Shown piece after piece: positions 38,863 through 48,176 of a DNA stretch of 64,000 nt (its first letter is position 1; the number at the start of each line of letters is the position of its first letter). Both the position numbers and the translations under genes were made by a program. Origin of the DNA: Sporosarcina gallistercoris (GTDB lineage Bacteria; Bacillota; Bacilli; Bacillales_A; Planococcaceae); assembly GCF_014836415.1 (NCBI RefSeq), contig NZ_JACSQY010000005.1, positions 1 through 64,000 of the forward strand. The letters run 5' to 3'. A model generated the notes under the pieces. The model saw only the letters and a program-made list of their open reading frames with translations. It was not told where the DNA came from and searched no databases.

Positions 38863-39537
38863 ATGCATAAAGTCAAACAGTTTTTTATGAGGCACTTCAT
38901 CGTGGCGCCCGTCAGTTTTGGAACATACCTCTTTTTGTTACTCGGAACTGGCATCCACTTTTTTGCAGCAACGGGTATTCTAATTGCCATGTACCTAGGT
39001 GGTACTTTTGCCATGAAACAAGCTCAAATCAGCTCATCAGTTAAACAACTCGGCATGACCCGATCCGAATATCGCCATATTGAATTACAAATTCAAGAAG
39101 CCAAGATAAAAATTAAAAAATTGAATAGTCTATATGGACAGGTTCGCTCGGTACAGGCTTTCCGTCAAGTATATGAGTTGAGTAACCTTTCTAGAAAGAT
39201 ACTTACAATTGTACGAAATGATCCTAAGAAGTTTTATCAAACAGAACAGTTCTTCTACGCACATCTGGATTCTGCAGTTGAGCTGACATCTAAATATGCA
39301 CTGCTTGCCAATCAGCAATTGAAAGAAAAAGAAGTCCGTATTGCACTTCAACATACTCGGGAAACAATTACAGACGTTACCCACCAATTGGAAGGCGATC
39401 TGCAGGACGCACTTGCCACTGATTTGGCAGCCTTGCAACTGGAACTCGATTATGTAGATATTACGATGGCTCGCAAAAAATCCTTGCCTCACCCGAAAGG
39501 AGAACCATTCAATGACCGAAAATCAGCCAATGAATAA
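38863..39537 (+). CDS. XpaC-like 5-bromo-4-chloroindolyl phosphate hydrolysis protein, 224 aa
   Basis: XpaC-type proteins (YceG-like in Bacillus) have two N-terminal hydrophobic helices followed by a long helical domain. Here residues about 12-50 (FIVAPVSFGTYLFLLLGTGI, HFFAATGILIAMYLGG) form the pair; the rest is helical, including QIQEAKIKIKKLNSLYGQVR. AAGGAGG precedes the start. It overlaps the next gene, a TelA-type protein, by 26 bases, the usual partner order. Confidence 0.8.
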   Translation: MHKVKQFFMRHFIVAPVSFGTYLFLLLGTGIHFFAATGILIAMYLGGTFAMKQAQISSSVKQLGMTRSEYRHIELQIQEAKIKIKKLNSLYGQVRSVQAFRQVYELSNLSRKILTIVRNDPKKFYQTEQFFYAHLDSAVELTSKYALLANQQLKEKEVRIALQHTRETITDVTHQLEGDLQDALATDLAALQLELDYVDITMARKKSLPHPKGEPFNDRKSANE

Positions 39538-40708
39538 TGATGTAAAATCTTTTGACGATCTTCTAAGCAACCCATTCGATAGAAGTGAATCAATGTTACC
39601 GAAAGAAATGCAGACTGAACAGCCTGATAACAATGCATCTGTAGCTTTAATGGATCGCTTATCACCAGAAGAACAGCTAAAAGCTAAGGAACTTGCCGAC
39701 CAGATTCCTGTGGGCGATTATGAAGCCATTTTGACTTATGGAGCTACTGCGCAAAACGAACTTTCGCGCTTTTCCCATAAAATGCTAGACCACGTACAAA
39801 GTAAAGACATCGGTCCTGTGGGTGATGTATTAAACGATTTAATGGGTAAATTATCTGAAATCGATCCAGACGATTTATCTGAAAAGAAAAAGACCGGCCT
39901 AAGCCGAATCTTTAATAAGGCATCCCGTTCCATACAAGAAATGATGACGAAATATCAAAAGCTAAGTACTCAAATCGACCGTATCGGTGTCCAACTGGAA
40001 CATTCTAAACGCGGGTTAATAGAGGATGTGCATATGCTCGATAATTTATATGAGCAGAACAAGACGTATTTCCAAGCGCTTAACGTGTATATCGCCGCTG
40101 CGGAAATAAAGCGCGATGAACTTGCAAACATCACGATTCCGCAAATGCGCGAAGCTGCGCAACTTTCGAATGACCAGATGGCCATACAAGAAGTCAATGA
40201 TATGAGCCAGTTTTTGGATCGACTTGAAAAACGGTTGTATGACTTACAATTGTCGCGCCAGCTTACCATCCAAAGCGCACCTCAAATCCGTATGATTCAG
40301 CAGACCAACCAAACGCTTGCTGAAAAAATCCAATCGTCGATCATGACGTCCATTCCGTTATGGAAAAATCAGATCGCGATTGCGTTAACTTTGAATCGCC
40401 AAAAGAAAGCGGTGGAGTCACAGCGTCTGGTTACAAAAACAACGAATGATTTACTGCTCCGTAATTCAGAAATGCTGAAACTGAATTCTATTGAAACCGC
40501 AAAAGAAAACGAACGTGGCATCATTGAAATTGATACATTGAAAAAGACACAGGAAAACTTGATCCAAACAATAGAAGAAACGCTTGTCATTCAGGCTGAT
40601 GGTCGCGTGAAGCGGAAAGAAGCGGAACGCGAAATCGGCAGAATGGAAGAAGAGTTAAAACAGCGTCTTCTTAATATCCACGAAAAAACGCAAAACCGTC
40701 CTTTATAA
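39512..40708 (+). CDS. TelA-family toxic anion resistance protein, 398 aa
   Basis: TelA/YceH-like proteins are cytosolic helical proteins associated with tellurite and other stress resistance; their mechanism is not clear. The motif LADQIPVGDYEAILTYGATA, helices GPVGDVLNDLMGKLSEID, and TKYQKLSTQIDRIGVQLEHS with MSQFLDRLEKRLYDLQLSRQ and SIMTSIPLWKNQIAIALTLN are family features. It follows XpaC with an overlap, and a terminator follows. Confidence 0.88.
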   Translation: MTENQPMNNDVKSFDDLLSNPFDRSESMLPKEMQTEQPDNNASVALMDRLSPEEQLKAKELADQIPVGDYEAILTYGATAQNELSRFSHKMLDHVQSKDIGPVGDVLNDLMGKLSEIDPDDLSEKKKTGLSRIFNKASRSIQEMMTKYQKLSTQIDRIGVQLEHSKRGLIEDVHMLDNLYEQNKTYFQALNVYIAAAEIKRDELANITIPQMREAAQLSNDQMAIQEVNDMSQFLDRLEKRLYDLQLSRQLTIQSAPQIRMIQQTNQTLAEKIQSSIMTSIPLWKNQIAIALTLNRQKKAVESQRLVTKTTNDLLLRNSEMLKLNSIETAKENERGIIEIDTLKKTQENLIQTIEETLVIQADGRVKRKEAEREIGRMEEELKQRLLNIHEKTQNRPL

Positions 40709-40727
40709 GGCGGTTTTGCGTTTTTTC
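40683..40727. terminator. Bidirectional terminator
   Basis: AAAAAACGCAAAACCG pairs with CGGTTTTGCGTTTTTT; it lies between the convergent TelA and VWA-domain genes and overlaps both gene ends. Confidence 0.9.
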
Positions 40728-42630
40728 ATTGAGCCGCAATTGCTAAAAGCTTCCTAAGTATACGAAGCGTTTCGTTGGCGAATTCTTCTACTGAATCAGA
40801 CGCCGCGGTTTTGTTGCCAAACATTGTTGCGAACAACTCTTTTTGGTCATCAGTCGGCTTTTCGGCCGATAAAAACAGGTGCACAACAGAGATTCCACGC
40901 TTTTCAGTCTCCCAGACCGCTTCTGCTGTGTCGACAATGCCATTTCGATCATATCCGAATGCTGAAGGTTCGCCATCAGAGAAGATGAGTAAGAACTTGT
41001 GCTGTTCGGACCTTCCCGCAAGTCGATCCGCCATCCATCGAATCGCAAACCCATCACGGTTATCCTCGTGCGCTTCAAAGTTCATGATGGCCTGGCCGCT
41101 ATCAACATGTGTTTCATCGAACGTATGCATCACCTCGAAAAAATTAGGTTGCACATCTTTGGTTGCTTCAAAGGCATCTTCATAATAGGTAGTGATTTCA
41201 TGGGATACATGTAATTTCCGTAAAACATCATGAAATAGAACGACTGCCTCTTTTGTCTCTTCCACCTTGTCAATCATGGACGCTGAACCATCTACGAGTA
41301 GTCCGAAAACGGCATCGAGTTCTTGTGAAGGTGCTTGCTTACGATAGAACGGTCTCGGTCGTTCATCTGTCAGCATGGAGGTTAGCTTTGAAGAGAGACG
41401 ACCTTTCGTCAGGTTCTCCCGCTTGAGCTGTTTTTTCCGTTCAAGTCTTTTTTTCATCTCCGTCACAAGTGCACGGACAATTGGTAAATGGTTATTTCGC
41501 CATTTTGTTAACGTTACAGCCGATATAGTTTCTGCCCGATTCGATATTTTCGTTACGCTAAATGTAACATGTCTATGGGCAGCACCATAATCCGAACCTG
41601 CTTTCACTGAAGTTTGTTCTAAACGGTCACCGGCAATTTCTGATTGCTGATTAGCAGTCCCTTCTTTGTCATTTCCTTCCGAACTTCCTAGTCCTAACTG
41701 TTGAGCTTCGGCATTTTCATCCCCTGGCGAAGATTCAGATGCATCTGCAGCCCCTTGTTTGCCTTGTTGGAGCTCGAATTCCAGATGTGTCCCCTCTCCT
41801 TCTTCTGTTTCACGATGCCAAGCGCGAAACTCCTCTTCAATTGTTTCCTTCAGTTCCTGGTTGTCTGATTCACCCGGATCAGACATGGCTCTCGCACTCA
41901 TCGCCTTCGATTTGCCTTCCTCAAACGATTCGCCGAATGTATATAAGGGAAGTACACTATCTCCTGTCAGTTGTTCTTCCACGAGATCCATAATTCGTTT
42001 TGCCAGATCTCCACTCTGTGAAGTGGTTTTCAGCTCATAGGCGCTTTGTGCAACTTGCCTTACACGCTCCATAGGAAGTTGATGTAATGATTCATGCGGA
42101 GAAGACGTCATCCCTGTATGGATATCCAAAAATAATTGGTTAATGAACGCATCCGAAAGGAATCCTCTTTTTGCATTCGATAATAGTCGATCCTTATGGA
42201 ACTCTGCATAGACTTCAATGCGCATTGCAAAGGCTCTTTTCGTTCCGACACGCGTTCTTTGTATCGCTTCCATCAATCTGAATTCTTCAAGCAACATCAT
42301 GATTTGACCAGCTAATTTAGGATGACGGCTAGTCTTCATCTCAAACGCGAATCTTTTCCATGCTGCCAAGTCAAACTGTTTGTAAAAACCTGCAGCAAGT
42401 AGATAGATATCAGAAAGGCGACCTAAATGTGTCACTTGTTCAGAACGATGTCGCCAAAAGACGCTCATCGCAAATGTCGCATCTTTAGGCTGATACTCGA
42501 TTAACTGGCGTTCAGTGATCTTCACAAACGGCGCATTTGCCAATGACTGCGCAATCCTTTCATAAAGCAGGATTTTACGCGTTTCAACTGATTCGTCATT
42601 AAATTGTATGAACCGATTGACCTTATCCAT
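40726..42630 (-). CDS. VWA-domain protein (YojO/CobT-like), 634 aa
   Basis: The C-terminal half is a von Willebrand A domain: VFGLLVDGSASMIDKVEETK contains the MIDAS D-x-S-x-S, with later DSGQAIMNF and FLLIFSDGEPSAFGYDRNGI. The N-terminal half is helical and includes an acidic, low-complexity linker (QQGKQGAADASESSPGDENA). It is the pair of a MoxR-like AAA ATPase (42640). Such pairs act in protein or metal-centre maturation; the client here is unknown. The start ATG 42630 is ten bases after the ATPase stop. Confidence 0.85.
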   Translation of the reverse strand: MDKVNRFIQFNDESVETRKILLYERIAQSLANAPFVKITERQLIEYQPKDATFAMSVFWRHRSEQVTHLGRLSDIYLLAAGFYKQFDLAAWKRFAFEMKTSRHPKLAGQIMMLLEEFRLMEAIQRTRVGTKRAFAMRIEVYAEFHKDRLLSNAKRGFLSDAFINQLFLDIHTGMTSSPHESLHQLPMERVRQVAQSAYELKTTSQSGDLAKRIMDLVEEQLTGDSVLPLYTFGESFEEGKSKAMSARAMSDPGESDNQELKETIEEEFRAWHRETEEGEGTHLEFELQQGKQGAADASESSPGDENAEAQQLGLGSSEGNDKEGTANQQSEIAGDRLEQTSVKAGSDYGAAHRHVTFSVTKISNRAETISAVTLTKWRNNHLPIVRALVTEMKKRLERKKQLKRENLTKGRLSSKLTSMLTDERPRPFYRKQAPSQELDAVFGLLVDGSASMIDKVEETKEAVVLFHDVLRKLHVSHEITTYYEDAFEATKDVQPNFFEVMHTFDETHVDSGQAIMNFEAHEDNRDGFAIRWMADRLAGRSEQHKFLLIFSDGEPSAFGYDRNGIVDTAEAVWETEKRGISVVHLFLSAEKPTDDQKELFATMFGNKTAASDSVEEFANETLRILRKLLAIAAQ

Positions 42631-42639
42631 CACGATCCC

Positions 42640-43503
42640 TCATTTCACCCACGTGGCTGTCAATTCGTTCACGAGATCGCGTTCCATCTTGTCTTCCAAA
42701 AGCTCGGCAATCGCATAGGTTACAGCCCGATCCACTGGCATGTGCACAGCAAGCTGGAGTGCATTAATAAGACTTCTGACGGATGCTGCTTCGTCAGCAA
42801 GCAATCCATTTGCAGCTTGTTTCGATAAGTCCTCCGACAGATTCATTATTGTATCTATAACAGGTGCTTCCGCCTCCGGTACTGCCTGTTCCAAAACGGT
42901 TCGTAATTGTTCCGCCTGCAAATAAGGAATTGAAAATGAGACAAAGCGATTTTTCAGTGCTTCGTTCATCGGAGAAGTTCCGATGTACCCTTCATTGATC
43001 GCAGAGAGGACTGAAAAATCTTCATGAGCAACAATGACTTCACTAGTAAATGGATTGGTGAGCATCCGCCGATGATCGAGAAGACTATGTAAAATCGGCA
43101 GTGTTTCAGGCTTAGCCATATTGATTTCATCGATATATAGAAGATGGCCGCGCTTCATGGCTGTCACGACAGGCCCATCCACAAATTCAATTGTACTCTG
43201 TCCGTCTTGTGAGACAATTGTTTTAAATCCTAACAACGCTTCAGCATCCAGATCCACTGAACAGTTGACACTTTGCATAGGCTGCTGGAACAATGCTGAA
43301 ATGCTTTGAGCTAGACGGGTTTTACCACTGCCTGAAGGCCCTTTTAAGAGAATCGGTTTTTTCAAAGAAAGTGCAACAAGAATATCATCATACAAATTGG
43401 GGTTGGGACTAACATAACCGCCTTTTTGAATAAGCAGACGGTCTTCTTCTCTATACGTTCTTTTGGCCCGCATTGCTAGTGTTTGCTCGATAAACGAGTC
43501 CAT
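42640..43503 (-). CDS. MoxR-type AAA+ ATPase (YojN-like), 287 aa
   Basis: This MoxR-type ATPase has Walker A KGPSGSGKTRLAQS (near 55-62), Walker B GHLLYIDEINMAKPETLPIL, sensor 1 DFSVLSAINEGYIGTSPMNE, and an arginine-finger-like ALKNRFVSF. It is translated together with the VWA protein downstream. The arrangement matches yojN-yojO near odhAB in B. subtilis, supporting orthology. Confidence 0.88.
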   Translation of the reverse strand: MDSFIEQTLAMRAKRTYREEDRLLIQKGGYVSPNPNLYDDILVALSLKKPILLKGPSGSGKTRLAQSISALFQQPMQSVNCSVDLDAEALLGFKTIVSQDGQSTIEFVDGPVVTAMKRGHLLYIDEINMAKPETLPILHSLLDHRRMLTNPFTSEVIVAHEDFSVLSAINEGYIGTSPMNEALKNRFVSFSIPYLQAEQLRTVLEQAVPEAEAPVIDTIMNLSEDLSKQAANGLLADEAASVRSLINALQLAVHMPVDRAVTYAIAELLEDKMERDLVNELTATWVK

Positions 43504-43524
43504 GACATCAATCTCCTCCTATAT

Positions 43525-43562
43525 AAAACGGTCTGATGCTCTAACCGCATCAGACCGTTTTA
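43525..43562 (-). terminator. Hairpin between the DUF6501 gene and the ATPase operon
   Basis: AAAACGGTCTGATGC pairs perfectly with GCATCAGACCGTTTT; on the minus strand TTTTATAT follows the stem, and 33 bases later is the DUF6501 stop at 43595, so it terminates that gene. Confidence 0.85.
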
Positions 43563-43594
43563 TTCATCAGTAGTTCACTGCAGATACCTGTATA

Positions 43595-43795
43595 TCATTC
43601 GAAATAAGTTTTGTAATATCCGCCGACTTTACCTGTGTTGTCAACGACGAAAAGAAATTCTTCTGTTTCGTTTTTCACATCATAAGTTTTGCCTGGTGTG
43701 AGCACGTTTGTCACTAAGTATTTTTCAGCGTCTGCATGTTTACAGACGACTTGCCGGATGGCCGGAGCATGAAGCCATTCTTTGAACGAAGACAT
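43595..43795 (-). CDS. DUF6501-family small protein, 66 aa
   Basis: The sequence fits DUF6501: KEWLHAPAIRQVVCKHADAE, KYLVTNVLTPGKTYDVKNET, EEFLFVVDNTGKVGGYYKTYFE. It is a compact beta-rich domain of unknown function found in Planococcaceae and Bacillaceae. The start has GGCGGG upstream. It lies between the odh operon terminator and the ATPase gene. Confidence 0.75.
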   Translation of the reverse strand: MSSFKEWLHAPAIRQVVCKHADAEKYLVTNVLTPGKTYDVKNETEEFLFVVDNTGKVGGYYKTYFE

Positions 43796-43837
43796 GATAG
43801 GATCCCGCCTTTCCTCTAGAAAAGTGTAAGAGTAAAT

Positions 43838-43858
43838 CCGCCCGCTTGAAGCGGACGG
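43838..43858 (-). terminator. Terminator of the odh operon
   Basis: CCGCCCGC and GCGGACGG (one G-T) form a short stable stem, followed by ATTTACTCTTACACT. It is 14 bases past the odhB stop. Confidence 0.65.
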
Positions 43859-43871
43859 TTCAATTTAATAA

Positions 43872-45107
43872 TTATGATCCAAGAAGAAGGTCTTCTGGAT
43901 TTTCGATTAATTCCTTAATCATTTTCAAGAAACCGACGGAATCTTTTCCATCAATGACACGGTGGTCATAAGAAAGCGCCACGTACATCATCGGACGGAT
44001 TTCAACATTATTACCAACTGCAATCGGACGTTTTTGGATGGTGTGCATTCCAAGAATACCTACTTGAGTACCATTTAGGATTGGAGTAGATAGAAGTGAA
44101 CCGAACACTCCGCCGTTTGTAATTGTGAAAGAACCACCTGACATATCAGCAAGTGTCAATTTGTTATCACGTGCTTTTTTAGCGAGTTCTCCAATTGTTG
44201 CTTCGATTTCAGCAAAGTTTTTACGGTCAGCATCGACAACGTTCGGTACAACCAATCCACCTTCAGTTGACACAGCGATACCGATATCAAAGTAGTTTTT
44301 CATGATCAATTCATCACCATCAAGTTCTGAATTGACATTTGGATACTTTTTAAGGGCAGCTACAACCGCTTTTGTAAAGAATGACATGAAGCCAAGACGT
44401 ACATCGTTCTTGTCGAAGAACTCGTCTTTCTTCCGTGAACGAAGCTCCATCACATTGGTCATATCAATCTCGTTGAATGTTGTAAGCATTGCTGTGTTTT
44501 GTTTCACTTCAAGCAAACGCTTCGCAATCGTCTGACGACGACGGCTCATTTTCACGCGCTCAACACGGCCATCGTCCACTTTTGCTTCTTGTTTAGGAGC
44601 GGCTGGTGCAGCGGGTTGTGCTTTAGGTGCAGTTCCGTGTGCTTCTACGTCTTGAACACGTACACGTCCCATTGGATCTACAGGTGAAATATCGGCTAAG
44701 TTAATGCCTTTTTCGCGTGCTAATTTACGTGCTGCAGGGCTAGCAATCAGACGATCACCAGATGCTGCTTCTTCAGCAGGTGCTTGTGCTGCAACTGGTT
44801 CAGATGCTGCTGGTGCAGACTGTTCCTGTGCAGGTTGAGAAGGAGCAGCTGACTGCTGCGCCGGTGCTCCGGAACCTGCTCCAACTATTGCAATGACTTG
44901 ACCGACTTCAACAGTGTCGCCTTCAGCCGCCATCAGTTCTTGAACCGTTCCAGCTTCTTCAGAAATCACTTCAACATTTACTTTATCTGTTTCCAGTTCA
45001 ACGATGAATTCACCTTTATCTACTGATTCACCTGGTTGTTTGAGCCACTTTGCAATAGTTCCTTCGGTAATCGATTCTGCCAGTTCGGGTACTCGGATCT
45101 CTGCCAC
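43872..45107 (-). CDS. odhB: 2-Oxoglutarate dehydrogenase E2, dihydrolipoyl succinyltransferase
   Basis: E2 transfers the succinyl group to CoA in the TCA-cycle complex. The lipoyl domain (1-77) has [17 protein letters not shown] with the lipoylated Lys43. A long Ala/Pro/Glu linker follows, then the subunit-binding domain ([19 protein letters not shown]), and the catalytic core ends [20 protein letters not shown] with His and Asp of the acyltransferase site. At 411 residues it is normal. It is 48 bases after odhA, in the same operon. Confidence 0.97.
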   Translation of the reverse strand: MAEIRVPELAESITEGTIAKWLKQPGESVDKGEFIVELETDKVNVEVISEEAGTVQELMAAEGDTVEVGQVIAIVGAGSGAPAQQSAAPSQPAQEQSAPAASEPVAAQAPAEEAASGDRLIASPAARKLAREKGINLADISPVDPMGRVRVQDVEAHGTAPKAQPAAPAAPKQEAKVDDGRVERVKMSRRRQTIAKRLLEVKQNTAMLTTFNEIDMTNVMELRSRKKDEFFDKNDVRLGFMSFFTKAVVAALKKYPNVNSELDGDELIMKNYFDIGIAVSTEGGLVVPNVVDADRKNFAEIEATIGELAKKARDNKLTLADMSGGSFTITNGGVFGSLLSTPILNGTQVGILGMHTIQKRPIAVGNNVEIRPMMYVALSYDHRVIDGKDSVGFLKMIKELIENPEDLLLGS

Positions 45108-45155
45108 AATAATTTCCTCCTCTTATATCGTTCAATCATTCAGGAATTGCGCTAC

Positions 45156-47978
45156 TTATTTTTTAAGTGCTTCATCAATGATACGCTGTTGTTCGAGTTT
45201 ATGCATCGTACCGTTTCCTTCAGAAGGACTTGCACGATGGATACGTCCTACGTAATTCACTTTAAGACCTTGTGAAATTTCGTATAAATATGGAAGTGCG
45301 AATGACCATGAGCCCATATTCTTGGGCTCTTCTTGGACCCAAACAATTTCTTCTGCGTTCGGGAATCGTTGAATGATTGCAGACAATTTGTCAGATGGGA
45401 ATGGATACAATTGTTCTACCCGTGCAATATGCAAGTGTTCGAATCCTTCTCCATCTTTCACTTTCTCTGCAAGGTCAATTGCCATTTTACCGCTAGTCAT
45501 AATCACTTTCTTCACGCTGTCTACGTTTTTACCAGTATTCGGCTCTTCCAATACTGTTTCAAAGTGACCTTCCGTCAAGTCAGCAAGATCAGCACCGACA
45601 AGCGGATGACGCAGAAGTGATTTAGGTGTTGCAATGACGAGCGGACGTTCAGCTTCATCTCCAAGTATTGCCGCTTGTCTGCGAAGTACGTGGAAGTAGT
45701 TTGCTGCACTTGAAATGTTTGCAACTGTCCAGTTGTTTTCAGCACACAATTGCAAGTAACGTTCGATCCGGCTGCTTGAGTGCTCCGGTCCTTGCCCTTC
45801 ATAACCATGCGGTAACATCATGATTAAACCGGATTGCTGACCCCACTTCGAATTACTGGATGAGATGAACTGATCATACATCACTTGAGCCATATTGGAG
45901 AAGTCTCCATATTGCGCTTCCCAAATAGTTACGGTTTTCTCTTCTTCCAGATTATAACCGAATTCATAACCTACGACACCCGCTTCAGTCAATGGACTGT
46001 TGTAAGCGACAAATGATGCGTTGGAATCACTGATGTGATGCAGCGGAACAAATTCTTCACCTGTTTTTTCATCGTGCAGCACGAGATGACGGTGTGCAAA
46101 TGTACCGCGTTGGATATCTTGACCCGACATACGGATCGGCTTTCCATCTTGAAGAATCGATCCGAATGCAAGTTGCTCTGCATGTGCCCAGTCGATTTTC
46201 CCTTTTCCGTTAAACGGATCTTGGCGACGTTTTAAGATTCTGTCCAACTTGCCGAACACATTGAAGTTTTCCGGATATGAGAGTAACTCTTCGTTCATAC
46301 GACGAAGACGTTCTTCAGATACACCTGTTTGAAGATCTCGTGGATAACCCGCAAGAACCGCATCGGGAGTTACATTGGAAATAGTACTTGTATCTGATGC
46401 AAACTCTTTCACTTTGTCATAAGCACGCTGCATTTCAGCAAAAACTTCCGTATCCAATGTCTCAACTTCTTGAGCGGTCAGGATACCCTCATTCACTAAC
46501 TTTTCACCATACAATTGACGAGCTGTCGGATGGTTATGCACATCTTGGTACATGACAGGGTTTGTAACCATCGGCTCATCCATTTCATTGTGTCCGTAAC
46601 GGCGATACCCAATGAGGTCGATCAGCACGTCCTTACCGAATTTCTGGCGGTAGTTAAATGCAAATAATGCAGCGCCAATAACTTCTTCAGGACTATCTGC
46701 ATTCACGTGCAGGATTGGAACCTCGAATCCTTTTGCCATATCTGAAGAATAATGAGTTGAACGCGAATCGTAATACTCCGTCGTAAACCCGATCATATTA
46801 TTCGCGATGACGTGAATGGATCCACCTGTCTGGAATCCGCGAACGCGGCTGAAGTTGAATGTTTCCTGTGTAATCCCTTCTCCAGGGAACGCAGCATCAC
46901 CGTGAACCATGACTGCATAGGCAGCATTCGTATCTTGTACCGGGATGCCTGGATGATCGGTATTCTCCTGGGCAGCACGTGTTTGTCCTGCAATTACAGG
47001 ATTCACGACTTCCAAGTGTGAGGGGTTATAAGCAAGAAAACGATTCATGCCTGTTTGACCTTTATACAAAGCACCAAGGTGATACTTTACATCACCAAAC
47101 CAGCCCCGTGTCACTTCCACAGACCCATCTTCAGGCAAAAACGGTTCTGATGGCACACCCGCAAATTCTGCGAACATCATTTCATAAGGTTTGTTCAAGA
47201 TGTGCGTAAGAACGTTCAATCGTCCTCTGTGTGCCATTCCAATCAACATTTTCTTCGTCTGTGCTTCTTCGGAACGTCGGACTAGTTCATCTAGGAAGAT
47301 GACTAAAGTGTCAAGTCCTTCAATCGAGAACCGCTTCGCTCCTACAAACGTTCTATGGATGAATTTCTCGAAACCTTCAATCCTAGTCAGACGATCTAAT
47401 AATTGTTTTTTATCATCTGAAGAGAGGGAAATCGCTAATTTTCCGGATTCAATATTTTCCTGGATCCAATGCTTCTCCTCTTCTTCTATCAAGTGGGCAA
47501 ATTCATAAGCGATTTTGCCTGTATAGAGGGATTTCAAATAGTTTACAGCGTCTAGTGCATTCTCCACTTGGGATGGAACTTCCGTTAAGAAAAGTGACGC
47601 TGGCATTGCTTCAAGATCACGTTCAGAGAGATCATAAGCTGAAAGTTCAATTCGTGAAGCGTCTTTCGGACGGTCATTCAGCGGGTAAATATCAGCGTTC
47701 AAGTGTCCGTATGCGCGTATTGCATCCATAAGTTTGTACGCGGAAAGAACTTTACGGAAATCAGCTGGATTTCCTTGTGCTCCATCCGGGCTCGCTAAAC
47801 TTGAGAGGTTATCGCCTCCGCTTTCAGGAGTACCATTTCGCTTAAAGAATTCAGCAAGTTCTGGATCGATGGATTCTGGTGCATTTTTGTAAAGCTCATA
47901 CATTTCCATTACGTAGCCAAGGTTCGGACCTGAAAAAGCTGCATACGGTGAACGCTCGGAACCAACACTGTTCGACAT
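45156..47978 (-). CDS. odhA: 2-Oxoglutarate dehydrogenase E1 component
   Basis: E1 decarboxylates 2-oxoglutarate with thiamine diphosphate. The 940-residue chain has the family blocks: GMAHRGRLNVLTHILNKPYE with catalytic His, YHLGALYKGQ (partner loop), YNPSHLEVVNPVIAGQTRAA, VHGDAAFPGEGITQETFNFS, the ThDP-binding RYGHNEMDEPMVTNPVMYQD, and the C-terminal QEEPKNMGSWSFALPYLYE. A sigma-A promoter lies 45 bases upstream of the start, and a short GGAGG lies at good spacing. Normal length for Bacillales. Confidence 0.97.
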   Translation of the reverse strand: MSNSVGSERSPYAAFSGPNLGYVMEMYELYKNAPESIDPELAEFFKRNGTPESGGDNLSSLASPDGAQGNPADFRKVLSAYKLMDAIRAYGHLNADIYPLNDRPKDASRIELSAYDLSERDLEAMPASLFLTEVPSQVENALDAVNYLKSLYTGKIAYEFAHLIEEEEKHWIQENIESGKLAISLSSDDKKQLLDRLTRIEGFEKFIHRTFVGAKRFSIEGLDTLVIFLDELVRRSEEAQTKKMLIGMAHRGRLNVLTHILNKPYEMMFAEFAGVPSEPFLPEDGSVEVTRGWFGDVKYHLGALYKGQTGMNRFLAYNPSHLEVVNPVIAGQTRAAQENTDHPGIPVQDTNAAYAVMVHGDAAFPGEGITQETFNFSRVRGFQTGGSIHVIANNMIGFTTEYYDSRSTHYSSDMAKGFEVPILHVNADSPEEVIGAALFAFNYRQKFGKDVLIDLIGYRRYGHNEMDEPMVTNPVMYQDVHNHPTARQLYGEKLVNEGILTAQEVETLDTEVFAEMQRAYDKVKEFASDTSTISNVTPDAVLAGYPRDLQTGVSEERLRRMNEELLSYPENFNVFGKLDRILKRRQDPFNGKGKIDWAHAEQLAFGSILQDGKPIRMSGQDIQRGTFAHRHLVLHDEKTGEEFVPLHHISDSNASFVAYNSPLTEAGVVGYEFGYNLEEEKTVTIWEAQYGDFSNMAQVMYDQFISSSNSKWGQQSGLIMMLPHGYEGQGPEHSSSRIERYLQLCAENNWTVANISSAANYFHVLRRQAAILGDEAERPLVIATPKSLLRHPLVGADLADLTEGHFETVLEEPNTGKNVDSVKKVIMTSGKMAIDLAEKVKDGEGFEHLHIARVEQLYPFPSDKLSAIIQRFPNAEEIVWVQEEPKNMGSWSFALPYLYEISQGLKVNYVGRIHRASPSEGNGTMHKLEQQRIIDEALKK

Positions 47979-48022
47979 GAGTTATTACCTCCACATTTGC
48001 CTTTAGGCATGTTGCGCAAATT

Positions 48023-48051
48023 TTTATATCCATTTCTATGTTACCATGCAA
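48023..48051 (-). promoter_or_regulatory. Promoter of odhAB
   Basis: On the minus strand TTGCAT (48046-48051) and TATAAA (48023-48028) are exactly 17 bases apart, upstream of odhA. Confidence 0.65.
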
Positions 48052-48176
48052 ACACTTGAACTGAAAGGGTTTCGTTCTAGCACCTGCATGTATTATCCGC
48101 GGACTAGTTTACACCTTGCAGACTATCTATGCAAGAGTTTATAAAACGCAAGTGTCCATTTTGTGGAGAATCGGAT

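Noticed and set aside
41739..42040. Plus-strand ORFs inside the VWA gene
   Set aside because: They are shadows of the minus-strand acidic linker; no ribosome-binding site and no homology.
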